Of a stretch of 64,000 bases of DNA, positions 9,066-18,577 are shown piece by piece (within the stretch, counting starts at the first letter, position 1; each line of letters opens with the position of its first letter). The notes beneath the pieces are model-generated. The model saw only the letters and a program-made list of their open reading frames with translations, had not been told where the DNA came from and did no database searches. The DNA comes from Belnapia arida (GTDB lineage Bacteria; Pseudomonadota; Alphaproteobacteria; Acetobacterales; Acetobacteraceae): positions 432,798 to 496,797 of the forward strand of contig NZ_JAETWB010000002.1 of assembly GCF_016773205.1 (NCBI RefSeq). The letters are read 5' to 3'. A program made the translations under genes and the position numbers.

Positions 9066-10562
9066 ATGCAGAGCGGCGCGCCCCTGCTCGAGCTGCGGGG
9101 CATCAGCAAGTCCTTCGGCGGCGTCACCGCCCTCTCCAGCGTGGATTTCACGCTGGAGGCGGGCGAGATCCATGGCCTGGTCGGCGAGAACGGCGCCGGC
9201 AAGAGCACGCTGATGAAGATCATCGCCGGCGTGCACACCAGCTTCGAGGGGGAGATGCGCATCGCCGGCCAGCCGGCGCGGCACCGCTCCGCCCGCTCGG
9301 CGCGCGATGCCGGGATCGGCATGGTGCACCAGGAGCTGAGCGTGGTGCCGGAGCTCTCCGTCGCCGAGAATGTCATGCTCGGCGTGCAGCCGGTGAACCG
9401 GCTCGGCCTGGTCGACTGGCCGGGGATGATGCGGCGGGCGCGGGCGCTGCTCGCCGAGCTCGGCATCGATGTCGACCCGCGCGTGCCGATCGGCAGCCTG
9501 CCGCTCGGCCTGCAGCAGCTCGTCGAGATCGCGCGCGTGCTGTCCTCCGGCGCGCGCATCGTCATCCTCGACGAGCCGACCTCGGCCCTCTCGCCGCCGG
9601 AGGTGGAGGTGCTGTTCGGCCTGCTGCGGCGGGTGAGGGACAGCGGGCGGAGCATCGTCTTCATCTCGCACTTCCTCGAGGATGTGCTGGCGATCTGCGA
9701 CCGCGTCACCTGCTTCCGCAACGGGCGGCTGATCGAGACGGCGCCGGTTGCGGCCATCGACAAGGGCTGGATCATCACCCGCATGATCGGCGCCGGGCAT
9801 GAGGAGCTGGAGGCGGGCTATACCGGCGAAATCCGCCTCGACAGCAGGCCCGGCGCGCCGGTGGTGCTGGCCTGCGAGGCTGCCTCCGGCCCCGGCTTCC
9901 GCGAGGTCTCGCTGGAGGCGCGGGCGGGCGAAGTGCTCGGCATCTACGGCTCGATGGGGGCCGGGCAGCTCGATCTGGCGCGGGCGCTGTTCGGGCGGAC
10001 GGCGCTGTCGGGTGGGCGGCTCTCGCTCGACGGGCGGCCGCTCGCCTTGCGCAACACCGCGGCGGCGCGGCGGGCGGGCATCGCCTTCGTGCCGGAAAGC
10101 CGCCGCAGCATGCTCTTCGCGCAGGAGCCGGTCTACCGGAACGTCTCCATCAGCATCCTTGGCCGCATCTCGCGCCTCTGGGTGAAGCCGGCGGTGGAGC
10201 GGGAAATCGCGCAGCGGCAGGTCGAGTCGCTCGGCATCCGCCCGCCCTCGGTGCAGCGGCGGCTCGGCACGCTCTCGGGCGGCAACCAGCAGAAGGTGGC
10301 GCTGGCCAAGTGGCTGACACATTTGCCGCGCGTCCTCGTCCTCAGCGAGCCGACGCGGGGGATGGATGTCGGCGCCAAGGAGGAGGTGGTGCGGATCGTC
10401 CGCGGCTTGCGCGAGCAGGGCATCGCCATGCTGGTGGTCTCAACCGAGCCGGAGACGGTGCTCTCGCTCGCCGACCGCATCCTCGTCATGAAACGTGGCG
10501 AGGTCTGCGAGGAATTCGCCGGCGGCACGGTCAGCAAGGACCGCCTGCTCGCCGCAGCATAG
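9066..10562 (+). CDS. Sugar ABC transporter ATP-binding protein (RbsA-like, double NBD)
   Basis: Cytoplasmic ATPase of the CUT2 importer, 498 aa with two fused nucleotide-binding domains. The first is canonical: Walker A GENGAGKSTL, Q-loop region MVHQELSVVPEL, signature LPLGLQQLVEIARVL and Walker B IVILDEPTSAL. The second has the usual degenerate Walker A (YGSMGAGQLDLARAL), then signature LSGGNQQKVALAKWL and Walker B variant VLVLSEPTRGMDVGAK. The start at 9066 is chosen because it lies 3 bases after the binding-protein stop and begins the family N-terminus (LLELRGISKSFGGV). Open frame upstream of 9066 is the shadow of the binding-protein gene. Confidence 0.96.
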   Translation: MQSGAPLLELRGISKSFGGVTALSSVDFTLEAGEIHGLVGENGAGKSTLMKIIAGVHTSFEGEMRIAGQPARHRSARSARDAGIGMVHQELSVVPELSVAENVMLGVQPVNRLGLVDWPGMMRRARALLAELGIDVDPRVPIGSLPLGLQQLVEIARVLSSGARIVILDEPTSALSPPEVEVLFGLLRRVRDSGRSIVFISHFLEDVLAICDRVTCFRNGRLIETAPVAAIDKGWIITRMIGAGHEELEAGYTGEIRLDSRPGAPVVLACEAASGPGFREVSLEARAGEVLGIYGSMGAGQLDLARALFGRTALSGGRLSLDGRPLALRNTAAARRAGIAFVPESRRSMLFAQEPVYRNVSISILGRISRLWVKPAVEREIAQRQVESLGIRPPSVQRRLGTLSGGNQQKVALAKWLTHLPRVLVLSEPTRGMDVGAKEEVVRIVRGLREQGIAMLVVSTEPETVLSLADRILVMKRGEVCEEFAGGTVSKDRLLAAA

Positions 10563-10574
10563 GAAAGAGCATCC

Positions 10575-11591
10575 ATGAGCACGAGCGACAGCGCCGTCCT
10601 TCCCCGCAACGGCGGCGGCCTGCGATGGCTCCGGGGCCAGCTCCGCAACATCGCGCCCTTCGCCACGCTGCTGGTGCTGGTGGCGCTGTTCAGCATCGCC
10701 AGCCCTTCCTTCGCCACGCTCGACAACGTGGCGAACATCGCGCGGCAGGTGTCGGTCACGGCCATCATCGCCGTCGGCCTCACCTTCGTCATCCTCTGCG
10801 CGGAGATCGACCTCAGCGTGGCGAGCGTCGCCAATGCGGTCGGAATCATGGTCGCCTTCTTCACGCTGCAGGACCAGAGCGTGAATATCGCCAATTTCCC
10901 GCTGCCGGGGGCGGCCGCCATCGCGCTGGCGCTGCTCGGCAGCGTGGCGCTTGGCGCAGTGACGGCCTTCGGGGTCACGGTGATCGGCATCCCCTCCTTC
11001 ATCATGACGCTGGCGATGCTGCAGATCGGCGCCGGCATCTGCGCCATGCTGGTGCGCGGGCAGATCGCCTACGCCGTGCCGGCGCCGATCGAGCTGCTCG
11101 GCTCGGGCTCGATCGGCCCGGTGCCCTGGATCGTGGTGGTGGCCATCCTCGTGCTGGCGATCGGCCATGTGGTGCTGAGCTACACGCGCTTCGGTCGCTA
11201 CGTCTACATGGTCGGCGGCAACCGCGAGGCGGCGGAGTATTCCGGCGTCAACGTCAAGCTGGTGCTGGCGGCGGTGCTCATCATCTCCGCCGTCTGTTCG
11301 GGAATCGCGGGGATGCTCGGCGTCGCACATTTCGGCAGCGCGCAGCAGGACGAGTTCGACAACTACCTGCTCGATGCCATCTCGGCCGTCGTCGTCGGTG
11401 GCACCAGCCTGTTCGGCGGCCAGGGCGGCATCGGCAACACGGTGGTCGGGCTGCTGGTGCTCGGCGTGCTGAACAACGGGCTCGACCACGTCAGGATCGA
11501 CAGCTTCCTGAAGATCCTGATCCGCGGGCTGATCCTGCTGCTGGCGCTGGTCATCAACGTCTATGCGCAGCGGCTGCGGGCGAAGGCGTGA
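10575..11591 (+). CDS. Sugar ABC transporter permease (RbsC-like)
   Basis: Inner-membrane channel subunit, 338 aa, with about ten hydrophobic segments. It carries the family blocks GLTFVILCAEIDLSVASVANAVG (periplasmic-gate region), IPSFIMTLAMLQIGAGI, YTRFGRYVYMVGGNREAAEYSGVNV (the EAA-like coupling loop) and VVVGGTSLFGGQGGIGNTVVGLLVLGVLNNGL. GGAAAG just upstream of the ATG serves as ribosome site. It ends the three-gene import operon that begins at 8032. No kinase or catabolic gene accompanies it, so the sugar is unknown. The MFS gene converges 6 bases further on. Confidence 0.95.
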   Translation: MSTSDSAVLPRNGGGLRWLRGQLRNIAPFATLLVLVALFSIASPSFATLDNVANIARQVSVTAIIAVGLTFVILCAEIDLSVASVANAVGIMVAFFTLQDQSVNIANFPLPGAAAIALALLGSVALGAVTAFGVTVIGIPSFIMTLAMLQIGAGICAMLVRGQIAYAVPAPIELLGSGSIGPVPWIVVVAILVLAIGHVVLSYTRFGRYVYMVGGNREAAEYSGVNVKLVLAAVLIISAVCSGIAGMLGVAHFGSAQQDEFDNYLLDAISAVVVGGTSLFGGQGGIGNTVVGLLVLGVLNNGLDHVRIDSFLKILIRGLILLLALVINVYAQRLRAKA

Positions 11592-11597
11592 CGACGG

Positions 11598-12818
11598 TCA
11601 GGCCGCGGCGATGAGGGCCGGGCCGGGTGCCGGCGCCACGCGGCGCGGGCCCCGGACGGCCAGGTAGAGCGGGACGATGCCGAGGGCGGCCGGCAGCACC
11701 GCGAGCGATGCGGCGGGGCCCGCCCAGGCCACCAGCGCGGCCACCAGCAATCCACTGACGGCGCCGCAATCCCAGCCTGCCTCGAGATTGATCTGGAAGC
11801 GGTAGATCGCGCCCGAACGCCGTGCCCGCGCATAGACCGTGCTCATCACCACAGGTCCGTAGAAGCCCGCGATCGCGGCCCCGGTGGCATTCGCCGCGGC
11901 CGCGCCAAGCGGCCACCAAGCCGAGGCGGCGCGGAGCGCGAAGCTCGCCGCCAGCGCGGTGCAGGCAAGCAGCAGGTAGCGGTCGCGTTGGCCGCGGTCG
12001 ATGGCGCGGCCGCAGAACAGGCTCACCGCTGCGCCGGCCAGGCCGGCAACGGCATTGGCAGCGCCGAAGGCCTCGTAATCCGCCCCCATCGACGAGAACA
12101 GCAGCATCGGCCAGACGAAGGTGAGGCCGGAGGAGATCCAGCCATCCGCCGCGAAGGTCGCCATGCCGGCCCTGTCGGTGCCGTGCAGCGCCTCGCGCAT
12201 ACGCGGCATCGGCCCGCCCTCGATCCGGCCCAGGCGGGCGAGCGGCAGGATGGAGAGCAGGGAGCAGAAGGCGGCGATCCCGAAATCGGCGGCCTCGCCG
12301 AAGGAGGCCAGCAGCAGGCCGCCCGCCAGGGGGCCGACTACCGTCACCAGCGCGCCGACCGTCATCCGCTCGCCGAGCTGGCGGCCGAGCGAGCCCTCCC
12401 CGGCCGCAGTGGCCGCCGTGGCGGTGTGGTAGGCGGGCCAGTAGAGCGCCTCGGCCATCGAGACCGCGACGACCCAGGCAAGGAGCCACCCGCTGCTCCG
12501 GTCGGCCAGCAGGAGCGGGAGGAAGCCGAGCGCGCCGAGGACCGCGCCGACCTTCATGCCGCCGGCGATGCCGACCCGCCGGACCACTTCGACCGCGAGC
12601 AGCCGGATGCCACAGCGGACCGTGAGGAGGCCCGCATAGGTCGCCAGCGCCACGGGCAGCCCGAGGCCGAGCTTGAGCAGATAGGCACCGACGAAGCCAC
12701 CGGCCATCGCCGTCGCCAGGCCGAACAGGGCGGAATGCAGGGTGAGGAGGCGAAAGGGGCCGAGGTGGGACAAGGCTGGAATCCGTGCGGGAGGCGGCAG
12801 GTAGCGCCGTCCTTTCAC
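11598..12818 (-). CDS. MFS transporter
   Basis: A 406-aa major facilitator superfamily protein with about twelve hydrophobic segments and short loops. The start shown is a GTG at 12818 (MKGRRYLPPP...), and a slightly later start is possible. Features include the first-helix stretch LFGLATAMAGGFVGAYLLKLGL, the loop between spans 2 and 3 (RCGIRLLAVEVVRRVG) and a central cytoplasmic loop (RLGRIEGGPMPRMREALHGTDR) separating two six-span halves. The substrate is unknown. It converges on the sugar ABC operon and is followed upstream by the divergent-spaced 2'-5' RNA ligase-family gene on the same strand, about 50 bases away. Confidence 0.85.
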   Translation of the reverse strand: MKGRRYLPPPARIPALSHLGPFRLLTLHSALFGLATAMAGGFVGAYLLKLGLGLPVALATYAGLLTVRCGIRLLAVEVVRRVGIAGGMKVGAVLGALGFLPLLLADRSSGWLLAWVVAVSMAEALYWPAYHTATAATAAGEGSLGRQLGERMTVGALVTVVGPLAGGLLLASFGEAADFGIAAFCSLLSILPLARLGRIEGGPMPRMREALHGTDRAGMATFAADGWISSGLTFVWPMLLFSSMGADYEAFGAANAVAGLAGAAVSLFCGRAIDRGQRDRYLLLACTALAASFALRAASAWWPLGAAAANATGAAIAGFYGPVVMSTVYARARRSGAIYRFQINLEAGWDCGAVSGLLVAALVAWAGPAASLAVLPAALGIVPLYLAVRGPRRVAPAPGPALIAAA

Positions 12819-12867
12819 GGAATCGTGAGCAGAATTTTAACCAAGACGCATCGTTATCATCCTTTGC

Positions 12868-13395
12868 TTAGGCGAAAGGGAAGGTGCCGGCCGCTTCCCA
12901 TGGCCCGCCGCGGTAATGCCAGAGCAGCAAGCCGGTCCCGCGTGCGGTGAAGGGGGTGAAGGCCGCGCGCAGGTTGCCATGCAGTGCTCGTGCCGCCTCA
13001 GCCGTCACCTTGTTCTGGATGGTGACATGCGGGCGGAGCGGCTGCCGGTCCTGCGGCGTCAGCCAGTCCTGCCAGCCGGCGGCAAGGCCAGCACGTAGCG
13101 TCACCAGCCCGGGCGCGCGCAGCCGGTAGGCGACGCCGCGGCCCATCATCCAGACATCCTCCACGGCGAGGTCGAGGCCAGGCTGGCAGCGGCTGGTTTC
13201 GGCGAGGCGGGCCGCGATCTCGTCGATCGCCTCGCCGGGGAGGTGATGGAAAAGCGTCAGATGAGCGGCGAGGTGGTTGCGCTCGGGTGGGAAATGGGCC
13301 CGGCGCTCGCGGTCGAAGCGGGCTTGGGTGCCGGGATCGAGGGCGAGGGTGAGGATCAGCGGGTCGGGCCTGGCAGAGGATGCGGGCAAGGACAT
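12868..13395 (-). CDS. 2'-5' RNA ligase / 2H phosphoesterase family protein
   Basis: A 175-aa soluble protein with the two HxT motifs of the 2H phosphoesterase superfamily: HLTLFHHL (about residue 45) and HVTIQNKV (about residue 124), separated by the usual 75-80 residues. Known members (ThpR/LigT) act on 2',3'-cyclic or 2'-5' phosphodiester RNA ends. This subtype with FHHLPGE and TIQNKVT is frequent in Acetobacteraceae and Rhodospirillales and is not biochemically defined. A large imperfect inverted repeat lies just upstream (13462-13518) and may sit in its 5' leader. Start ATG at 13395. Confidence 0.88.
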   Translation of the reverse strand: MSLPASSARPDPLILTLALDPGTQARFDRERRAHFPPERNHLAAHLTLFHHLPGEAIDEIAARLAETSRCQPGLDLAVEDVWMMGRGVAYRLRAPGLVTLRAGLAAGWQDWLTPQDRQPLRPHVTIQNKVTAEAARALHGNLRAAFTPFTARGTGLLLWHYRGGPWEAAGTFPFA

Positions 13396-13913
13396 GCGTT
13401 CCGAAATCTCCGTCTTGCGCGCTGGATGCCGGTCGGCGCATCGCTGGTGGCGCTGGCGTTCATGCCGTCATTTCCGTCTTCCGTAACCACTGGTAATGGA
13501 CGGAAATGATAACGGCATTGTTGGTTGGCGCATTGTTTTCATGAGCTATCGTTAATGAGGGAATTAGGGAAGGTAGATGCCGCTGCTGCTGTAGCAGCGC
13601 GCAAAAAGGCAGGCCATGAAGCGCCTCCTGAACTCCAGGAATGGTTTGCTCAATTCTACAACATGGCGTCCAGGGATGATGCCGGCCACGGGAAGTAGTG
13701 CCCCTGTACAGTCTATGCGTGCATCAGGATGAGGTAAGGCGTGACATTTCCGAGCGGGGACACCGTGGCCCAGGACGCGCTCGTCCTGACGCGGCGCGTG
13801 CCATGCCGCCAGCCGATGCACGGGCTGTCAAAGGCCGGTGATGGCCGGGCACAGCATGAAAATTCCGGTAACAACGGGCCTCTGGCGAACCCGGTGATTG
13901 AAAAGGAATACAG
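13396..13913. other. 518-base noncoding region with two inverted repeats
   Basis: No convincing gene. It separates two divergent transcription units and must hold both promoters. It contains the long imperfect hairpin at 13462-13518 and a simple 7-bp hairpin at 13581-13599 (CGCTGCT/AGCAGCG, 5-base loop). The short frames in it are compositionally unlike protein. An AAGGAA at 13902-13907 serves the GTG at 13914. Confidence 0.6.
13462..13518. repeat. Imperfect 57-base inverted repeat upstream of the RNA ligase-family gene
   Basis: The left arm carries ATGCCGT then CATTTCCGTC (13462-13478). The right arm carries GACGGAAATG then a 3-base bulge and ACGGCAT (13499-13518). The interior is also weakly symmetric (TAACCA/TGGTAA). 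The arms pair over 17 bases apart from the bulge. It lies 67-123 bases upstream of the minus-strand start at 13395. Strong RNA structure, operator or terminator are all possible. Confidence 0.65.
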
Positions 13914-15257
13914 GTGATCATCGTCGATACCGCGCTTGCTCGTCGTGAGTCCGAGGGCCGGCCTATCCAGGTCGGGATCGTCGGAGCCGGCTTCCAGGGC
14001 GCCGCCATCATCCGCCAGATCGTGACCACGACACCCGGCATGCGGGTCGCGGCGGTCGCCAACCGGCATATCGACAAGGCGATCGAGGCCTTCACCGTGC
14101 TGGGGATCGAGCCCACCGTCTGCGACAGCCGGTCCGCCATCAATGCCGCCATCGCCCGCGGGCAGCCCGTGGTAACGGAGGATGCGGTAGGCTTGGCCGG
14201 CGCCGACGGCATCGACGTGGTGGTCGAAGTCACCGGCTCGATCGATTATGCGGCGGAGGTCGTCCTGGCGGCCATCACTGCGGGCAAGCATGTCGTGCAG
14301 ATGAATGCCGAACTCGACGGGACGGTCGGGCCCATCCTCAAGCAGCGCGCCGATGCGGCCGGCGTGGTCTACAGCTTCTCCGACGGCGACCAGCCGGGCG
14401 TGCAGATGAATCTGTACCGCTTCGTGCGCGGCCTCGGCGTGACGCCGGTGCTCTGCGGCAACATCAAGGGCCTGCACGACCCCTACCGGAACCCCACCAC
14501 GCAGAAGCCCTTCGCCGAGCGCTGGGGCCAGAAGGCGGCGATGGTGGCCTCCTTCGCGGATGGCACCAAGATTTCCTATGAGCAGGCGATCGTGGCGAAC
14601 GGCACCGGCTTCAAGGTGGCACGCCGCGGCATGATCGGCCCGGATTTCTCGGGCGGTGACCCCTATGCGCCGCTGGTTCCCCTCGAGGAAACCATCGCCT
14701 CCTTCGCGGAGCACCTCTCGGCCGGTGGCCCGGGGATCGTGGACTATGTCGTCGGCGCCCGGCCGGGGCCCGGCGTCTTCGTCCTCGGCACCCATGACGA
14801 TCCGCGTCAGCAGCATTTCCTGAATCTCTACAAGCTCGGCACGGGCCCGTATTTCTGCTTCTACACGCCGTATCACCTGTGCCATTTCGAGGTGCCCACC
14901 TCGGTCGCGCGGGCTGCGCTGTTCGGCGATGCCGTGCTTGCGCCGCGGGGCGGGCCGGAGGTCGGCGTCATCGCGGTGGCGAAGATCGACCTGTCGCCGG
15001 GCGACGTGATCACCGAGTTCGGCGGCTACCACGCCTATGGCGTGGCCGAGAACAGCGAGATCATTGCACAGGATCGCCTGTTGCCGCTCGGCATCGCGCT
15101 GGGCTGCCGCATCACCCGGCCGGTGGCGAAGGACAGTGTCCTGACCTTCGCCGATGTGGATATCCCGCCAGGCCGCGTCGTGGACAGGCTTTATGCGGAA
15201 CAGGAGGCGCGCTTTCTGGCCCGCGCGCCGAAGCTGGAAGTTGGAATCGCCTCATGA
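13914..15257 (+). CDS. NAD(P)-dependent oxidoreductase with C-terminal SAF domain
   Basis: A 447-aa protein. The N-terminal half is a Rossmann dehydrogenase (VGIVGAGFQGAAIIRQI at about residue 22; VVVEVTGSIDYAAEVVLAAI; AGKHVVQMNAELDGTVGP) resembling homoserine dehydrogenase/Gfo-type folds. The C-terminal half ends in a SAF-like domain (VIAVAKIDLSPGDVITEFGGYHAYGV, SVLTFADVDIPPGRVVDRL). Known: such proteins are often misnamed FlgA-like and occur beside sugar-modifying genes. It starts at a GTG with AAGGAA seven bases upstream and overlaps the next gene by 4 bases (ATGA), so the two are translationally coupled. A role in making an unusual nucleotide-linked sugar is inference. Confidence 0.85.
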   Translation: MIIVDTALARRESEGRPIQVGIVGAGFQGAAIIRQIVTTTPGMRVAAVANRHIDKAIEAFTVLGIEPTVCDSRSAINAAIARGQPVVTEDAVGLAGADGIDVVVEVTGSIDYAAEVVLAAITAGKHVVQMNAELDGTVGPILKQRADAAGVVYSFSDGDQPGVQMNLYRFVRGLGVTPVLCGNIKGLHDPYRNPTTQKPFAERWGQKAAMVASFADGTKISYEQAIVANGTGFKVARRGMIGPDFSGGDPYAPLVPLEETIASFAEHLSAGGPGIVDYVVGARPGPGVFVLGTHDDPRQQHFLNLYKLGTGPYFCFYTPYHLCHFEVPTSVARAALFGDAVLAPRGGPEVGVIAVAKIDLSPGDVITEFGGYHAYGVAENSEIIAQDRLLPLGIALGCRITRPVAKDSVLTFADVDIPPGRVVDRLYAEQEARFLARAPKLEVGIAS

Positions 15258-15802
15258 TCTTCCACAAGACGACGCTGCAGGATGCCTGGCTGATCGATAT
15301 CGAGCCACGGGGCGACGAGCGCGGGATCTTCGCGCGCACCATGTGCCGCGAGGAATTCGCGGCGCATGGCATGGCGCAGGACTTCGTGCAGCAGAACATG
15401 TCCACATCGGCCACGGCGGGCACCCTGCGGGGGATGCATTTCCAGCGGGCGCCGCATACCGAGGCCAAGCTGGTGCGCTGCATCCGCGGCGCCATCCTCG
15501 ACGTGATCGTCGACCTGCGCTCGGGCTCGCCCAGCTACCTCCGGCACGAGGCCTTCGAGCTGACGGCGGAGAACCGCAGGCAGCTCTACGTGCCGCCCGG
15601 CTTCGCACATTCCTTCCAGACGCTCGCCGATGATTCGGAGGTGTCCTACCTGGTTTCGGCCGCCTATGCGCCGCAGGCGGAGGGAGGCCTCCGCTACGAC
15701 GACCCGATGCTCGGCATAGAGTGGCCGCTGCCCATCACGGCCATATCGGACAAGGACGCGAAGTGGCCCTACCTCGTCCAGGGCGGCCCGCCGATCTTCT
15801 GA
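15254..15802 (+). CDS. dTDP-4-dehydrorhamnose 3,5-epimerase-like protein (RmlC family)
   Basis: A 182-aa cupin of the RmlC/RfbC family, acting in the cytosol on nucleotide-activated 4-keto sugars. Family blocks: RGDERGIFARTMCREEF, FVQQNMSTSATAGTLRGMHFQ with the catalytic His in RGMHFQ, KLVRCIRGAILDVIVDLR, LYVPPGFAHSFQTL, and the C-terminal LRYDDPMLGIEWPL. Length is normal. No other dTDP-rhamnose genes (rmlA, rmlB, rmlD) are nearby. It is coupled to the SAF-domain oxidoreductase, so the true substrate may be different from dTDP-4-keto-6-deoxyglucose. It is the last gene of the operon. Confidence 0.88.
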   Translation: MIFHKTTLQDAWLIDIEPRGDERGIFARTMCREEFAAHGMAQDFVQQNMSTSATAGTLRGMHFQRAPHTEAKLVRCIRGAILDVIVDLRSGSPSYLRHEAFELTAENRRQLYVPPGFAHSFQTLADDSEVSYLVSAAYAPQAEGGLRYDDPMLGIEWPLPITAISDKDAKWPYLVQGGPPIF

Positions 15803-16275
15803 ACCGGGCCTGGTATGGGCCGGCGCCCGGGCATTGGGCGTGGTGGCGTGCAGCGAATCAGCGGACGGGGTGAAGCCCATGTGATAGGCGCCGAGGAAGC
15901 AATGGCAGGGGCGAAGGCCGTTGGATTCCCGGCGCAAGCGCTGATGCCGCGCCGTTTCGGATTGCCTGCGAACGGGGTGCCGTGACTGTCCTCCTCTCTG
16001 CGTGCACCTGCTGAGGAGCGATGCCGATGGTACGCATGTGGCCAGGGTTTCGAAGCTGCAAGTCTAACCTTCGCCGGCACTGACTCCATCCAGTGTCAGA
16101 TCTCCTTGAGCGTGACGGTCCGGTTTCCCCCGGCGCTTATCCCAAGCATTCCGCCTTATCGCTCGATGGGTCGGCCCCCAGTACGACCCGCCCCGGTCCA
16201 CGGGATTGCGCGGCACGGCTTCGTCCGTGCCGGCGGCGGGACGCCGCCGTAGGTCGCCGGGTCGGCGAGCCGCCG
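15803..16275. other. 473-base region without a supported gene
   Basis: It follows the RmlC-like gene and precedes the 3' end of the broken kinase. I see no open frame with protein-like composition and no clear terminator. G/C-rich short hairpins are present around 15805-15840 (GGGCC/GGCCC type). The stretch may be a breakpoint between core sequence and the decayed block to its right. Confidence 0.4.
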
Positions 16276-18364
16276 TCACCCAGCGGCAGGGAGGTGTGGC
16301 TCCGGCCCCGGTGGGTCGGATTCCCGCGTGAGGGTCAGCCTGACCTTGGTCCCCCTGCCGGGACAGCTCTCGACGCTGACCCGCGCGCCGACCTGGCGCG
16401 CCAGCGACCTCACCAAGGCCGAGCCAAGTCCCGACCGCGTTCCGGGACTGTCCAGTGGCATGCCGCGGCCCCCATCTTCGACCGTGAGCACAACGAGGCC
16501 ATCCCGCTCCTCGACGGTGGCCTCGACCGCGCCCTGCCCACCGTCCGGGTAGGCATGCTTGATGGCATTGCTGAGCAGCTCGCTGGCGATCAGGCCGATG
16601 GGAATGCCGCGCTCGGCATCCATGTTCACTCCGGCGTGGCTCGCGCACCGCACCGCGACCTTGGGCGACAGCGAGCCGAGGTGCTCGGTCAGGTCGGTCA
16701 GAACCCTGCACAGATCGACCGTCCGCAGATCGGAACTGCGGTAGAGGCTGCGGTGCGCCTCGGCCACGGCCATAACCCGCGACATGGCCTTCTCGAGCGC
16801 CTCGGCGGCGGCCGGCTCGGCCGTCCGCTGCGCCTGGAGCCGCAGCAGGCTGGACGACGTCCCACCACTTCGGGTTCCCCCTGGCGGTCGGGCAGAGCGC
16901 CTCGAAGCGGTCTGCCTCGCCGGACAGCGCCCTCGTCACCGCCTTCCGGACCCGCGCCCGGCTGTCCTCCGGCCAGAGCGAGGCCCACTCGCGTCCCCGA
17001 AACTTCTCGAAGTCGTCGATCTCCATGAGGCACAGGCCATTGGCGTTCATGAAGGAAAGCGTGCCGTCCGGCTCGACCACCTTGGTGCAGTCGGTGCTCC
17101 CGTCCAGCACCGAGCGGAGCAAGGCGGCGTCGTCATGCTCCCCCGTCCACCCCTGGCCCTGCGCCAGGTCGCCCACCAGGCAGGTGACGTCGATGTTGAT
17201 GCCCCGCATGCGCACCGGCGTGCCGTCCGGTGCGGCCCTGAGCACCCGCCCCAGGGCGGCCAGCCAGCGCTCGGCACCGTCGTCAGCCCGCCGGATGCGG
17301 AACAGGGTGCGGTAGCGGTGCCCGGACGCGGCCCAGCCTTGGCGCGCCGCGTCGAACAGCAGGTCGCGGTCATCCGCGTGCACCAAGTCCAGCCACCGCT
17401 CGAGCGTGGGTGCCCCCTCCCTCTCGGGCACGCCGTGCAGGGCGAACTGCTCCGGGGACCAGACCTGCCGCCTCGTGTCGCGGTCCCACTCCCAGGTGCC
17501 GAACTCGGCGACCTCCTGCATCGCCCGCAGCCGTGCCTCGCTCTCGGCCAACCGAATTTCGGCCCGCTTGCGCTCGGTCAGGTCCAGGTCGATGCCGACC
17601 ATGCGCACCGGGCGGCCCGCGGCGTCGCGCTCGACGGTGGCGCGCGACAGCACCCAGCGCTCTCCGCCATCGGCCCGGAGCATGCGGAATTCGATGTCGT
17701 ACGCCGCCTCGCACGCAAGCGCCCGACCGATGGCAGCCTCGACCCGCGCCAGGTCGTCGGGATGGACCAGCTTCCGGAACGCCTCGACGGTGCCGCCGAA
17801 GGAGCCCGGCGCCATGCCGCATGCCTCGGCCAGCCCCTCCGACCACTCGACGGCACCGGTGGTGACGTTGAAGTCCCAGAAGTACATGCGGCCCGCGCCG
17901 ATCGCGAGCCGCATCTGCTCCGCCCGGCGCCGGAGTGCCGTGGTGGCCGCCTCGGCCTCCTGCCGGGCCCCGACTTCGGCCGTGATGTCCCGCAGGATGA
18001 CCAGCACCGCGCCGAGGTCACCGTCGGTGTCCGGCAACGGGTGGTGGTCCATGTCCCACCAGCTTTCCGGGTCACCAGTGCGGAGGACGGCGCGGACGGC
18101 CTTGCTGGAGATGCTCCGTCCCGAGGACCGGGCCTCGGCGAGCCGCGCCAAGCCACCACAGGCGATGACGCCGGGGAACAGGTCGGCCACCTTCCGGCCG
18201 ATGATGTCGGCCCCCTCCATCCCGGCCAGAGCGCGATAGCTGCGGTTGGCGTAGACCACCCGCCAGTCCGGGGCGAGCAGCACCGCGATCGGATCGGGCA
18301 CCGCCTCGGAAATGCGGCGCAGGAGCAGGTGGGTGGTAGGGGAGAGGACGGGCTGGTGGCTCAC
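16276..18364 (-). pseudogene. Broken multi-PAS HWE/HisKA_2 sensor kinase
   Basis: The N-terminal part starts at a GTG (18364) after a strong GGAGAAAGGA and encodes PAS/PAC domains in series (DIIGRKVADLFPG; GRMYFWDFNVTTGAVEWSEG; VAEFGTWEWDRDTRR; LDGSTDCTKVVEPDGTLSF). At about 16850-16860 the sequence jumps from the PAC strand NPKWWDV into another frame. That frame reads SSLLRLQAQRTAEPAAAEALEKAMSRVMAVAEAHRSLY, the middle of a HisKA_2 dimerisation helix, then runs through a good ATPase domain (ASELLSNAIKHAYPDGGQG, VEDGGRGMPLD, GLGSALV) to 16276. The end of the last PAS domain and the EVNHRVKN-type box with the phospho-acceptor His are missing. Both a deletion and a frameshift are therefore present, and the gene cannot make a working kinase. 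Confidence 0.85.
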
Positions 18365-18577
18365 AGCGGGTTTCCTTTCTCCCAGGACGTTGGCGTGGGC
18401 AGGCGGCCGCACAGGCGCGAGCGACCCGCGGCCGCAATGTAAGTTCCCGGAACCAAAATGAAAGCCATTTCTGGCACCCGCGCGGAGCACGGCGTGCCTG
18501 GCCCAAGGTTGCCCTGCTGGTGATCGAGAGGTGCTTCCGCGGGCCATGGCCCTCTTGGAAGCCTATCTCGCGCCGGC

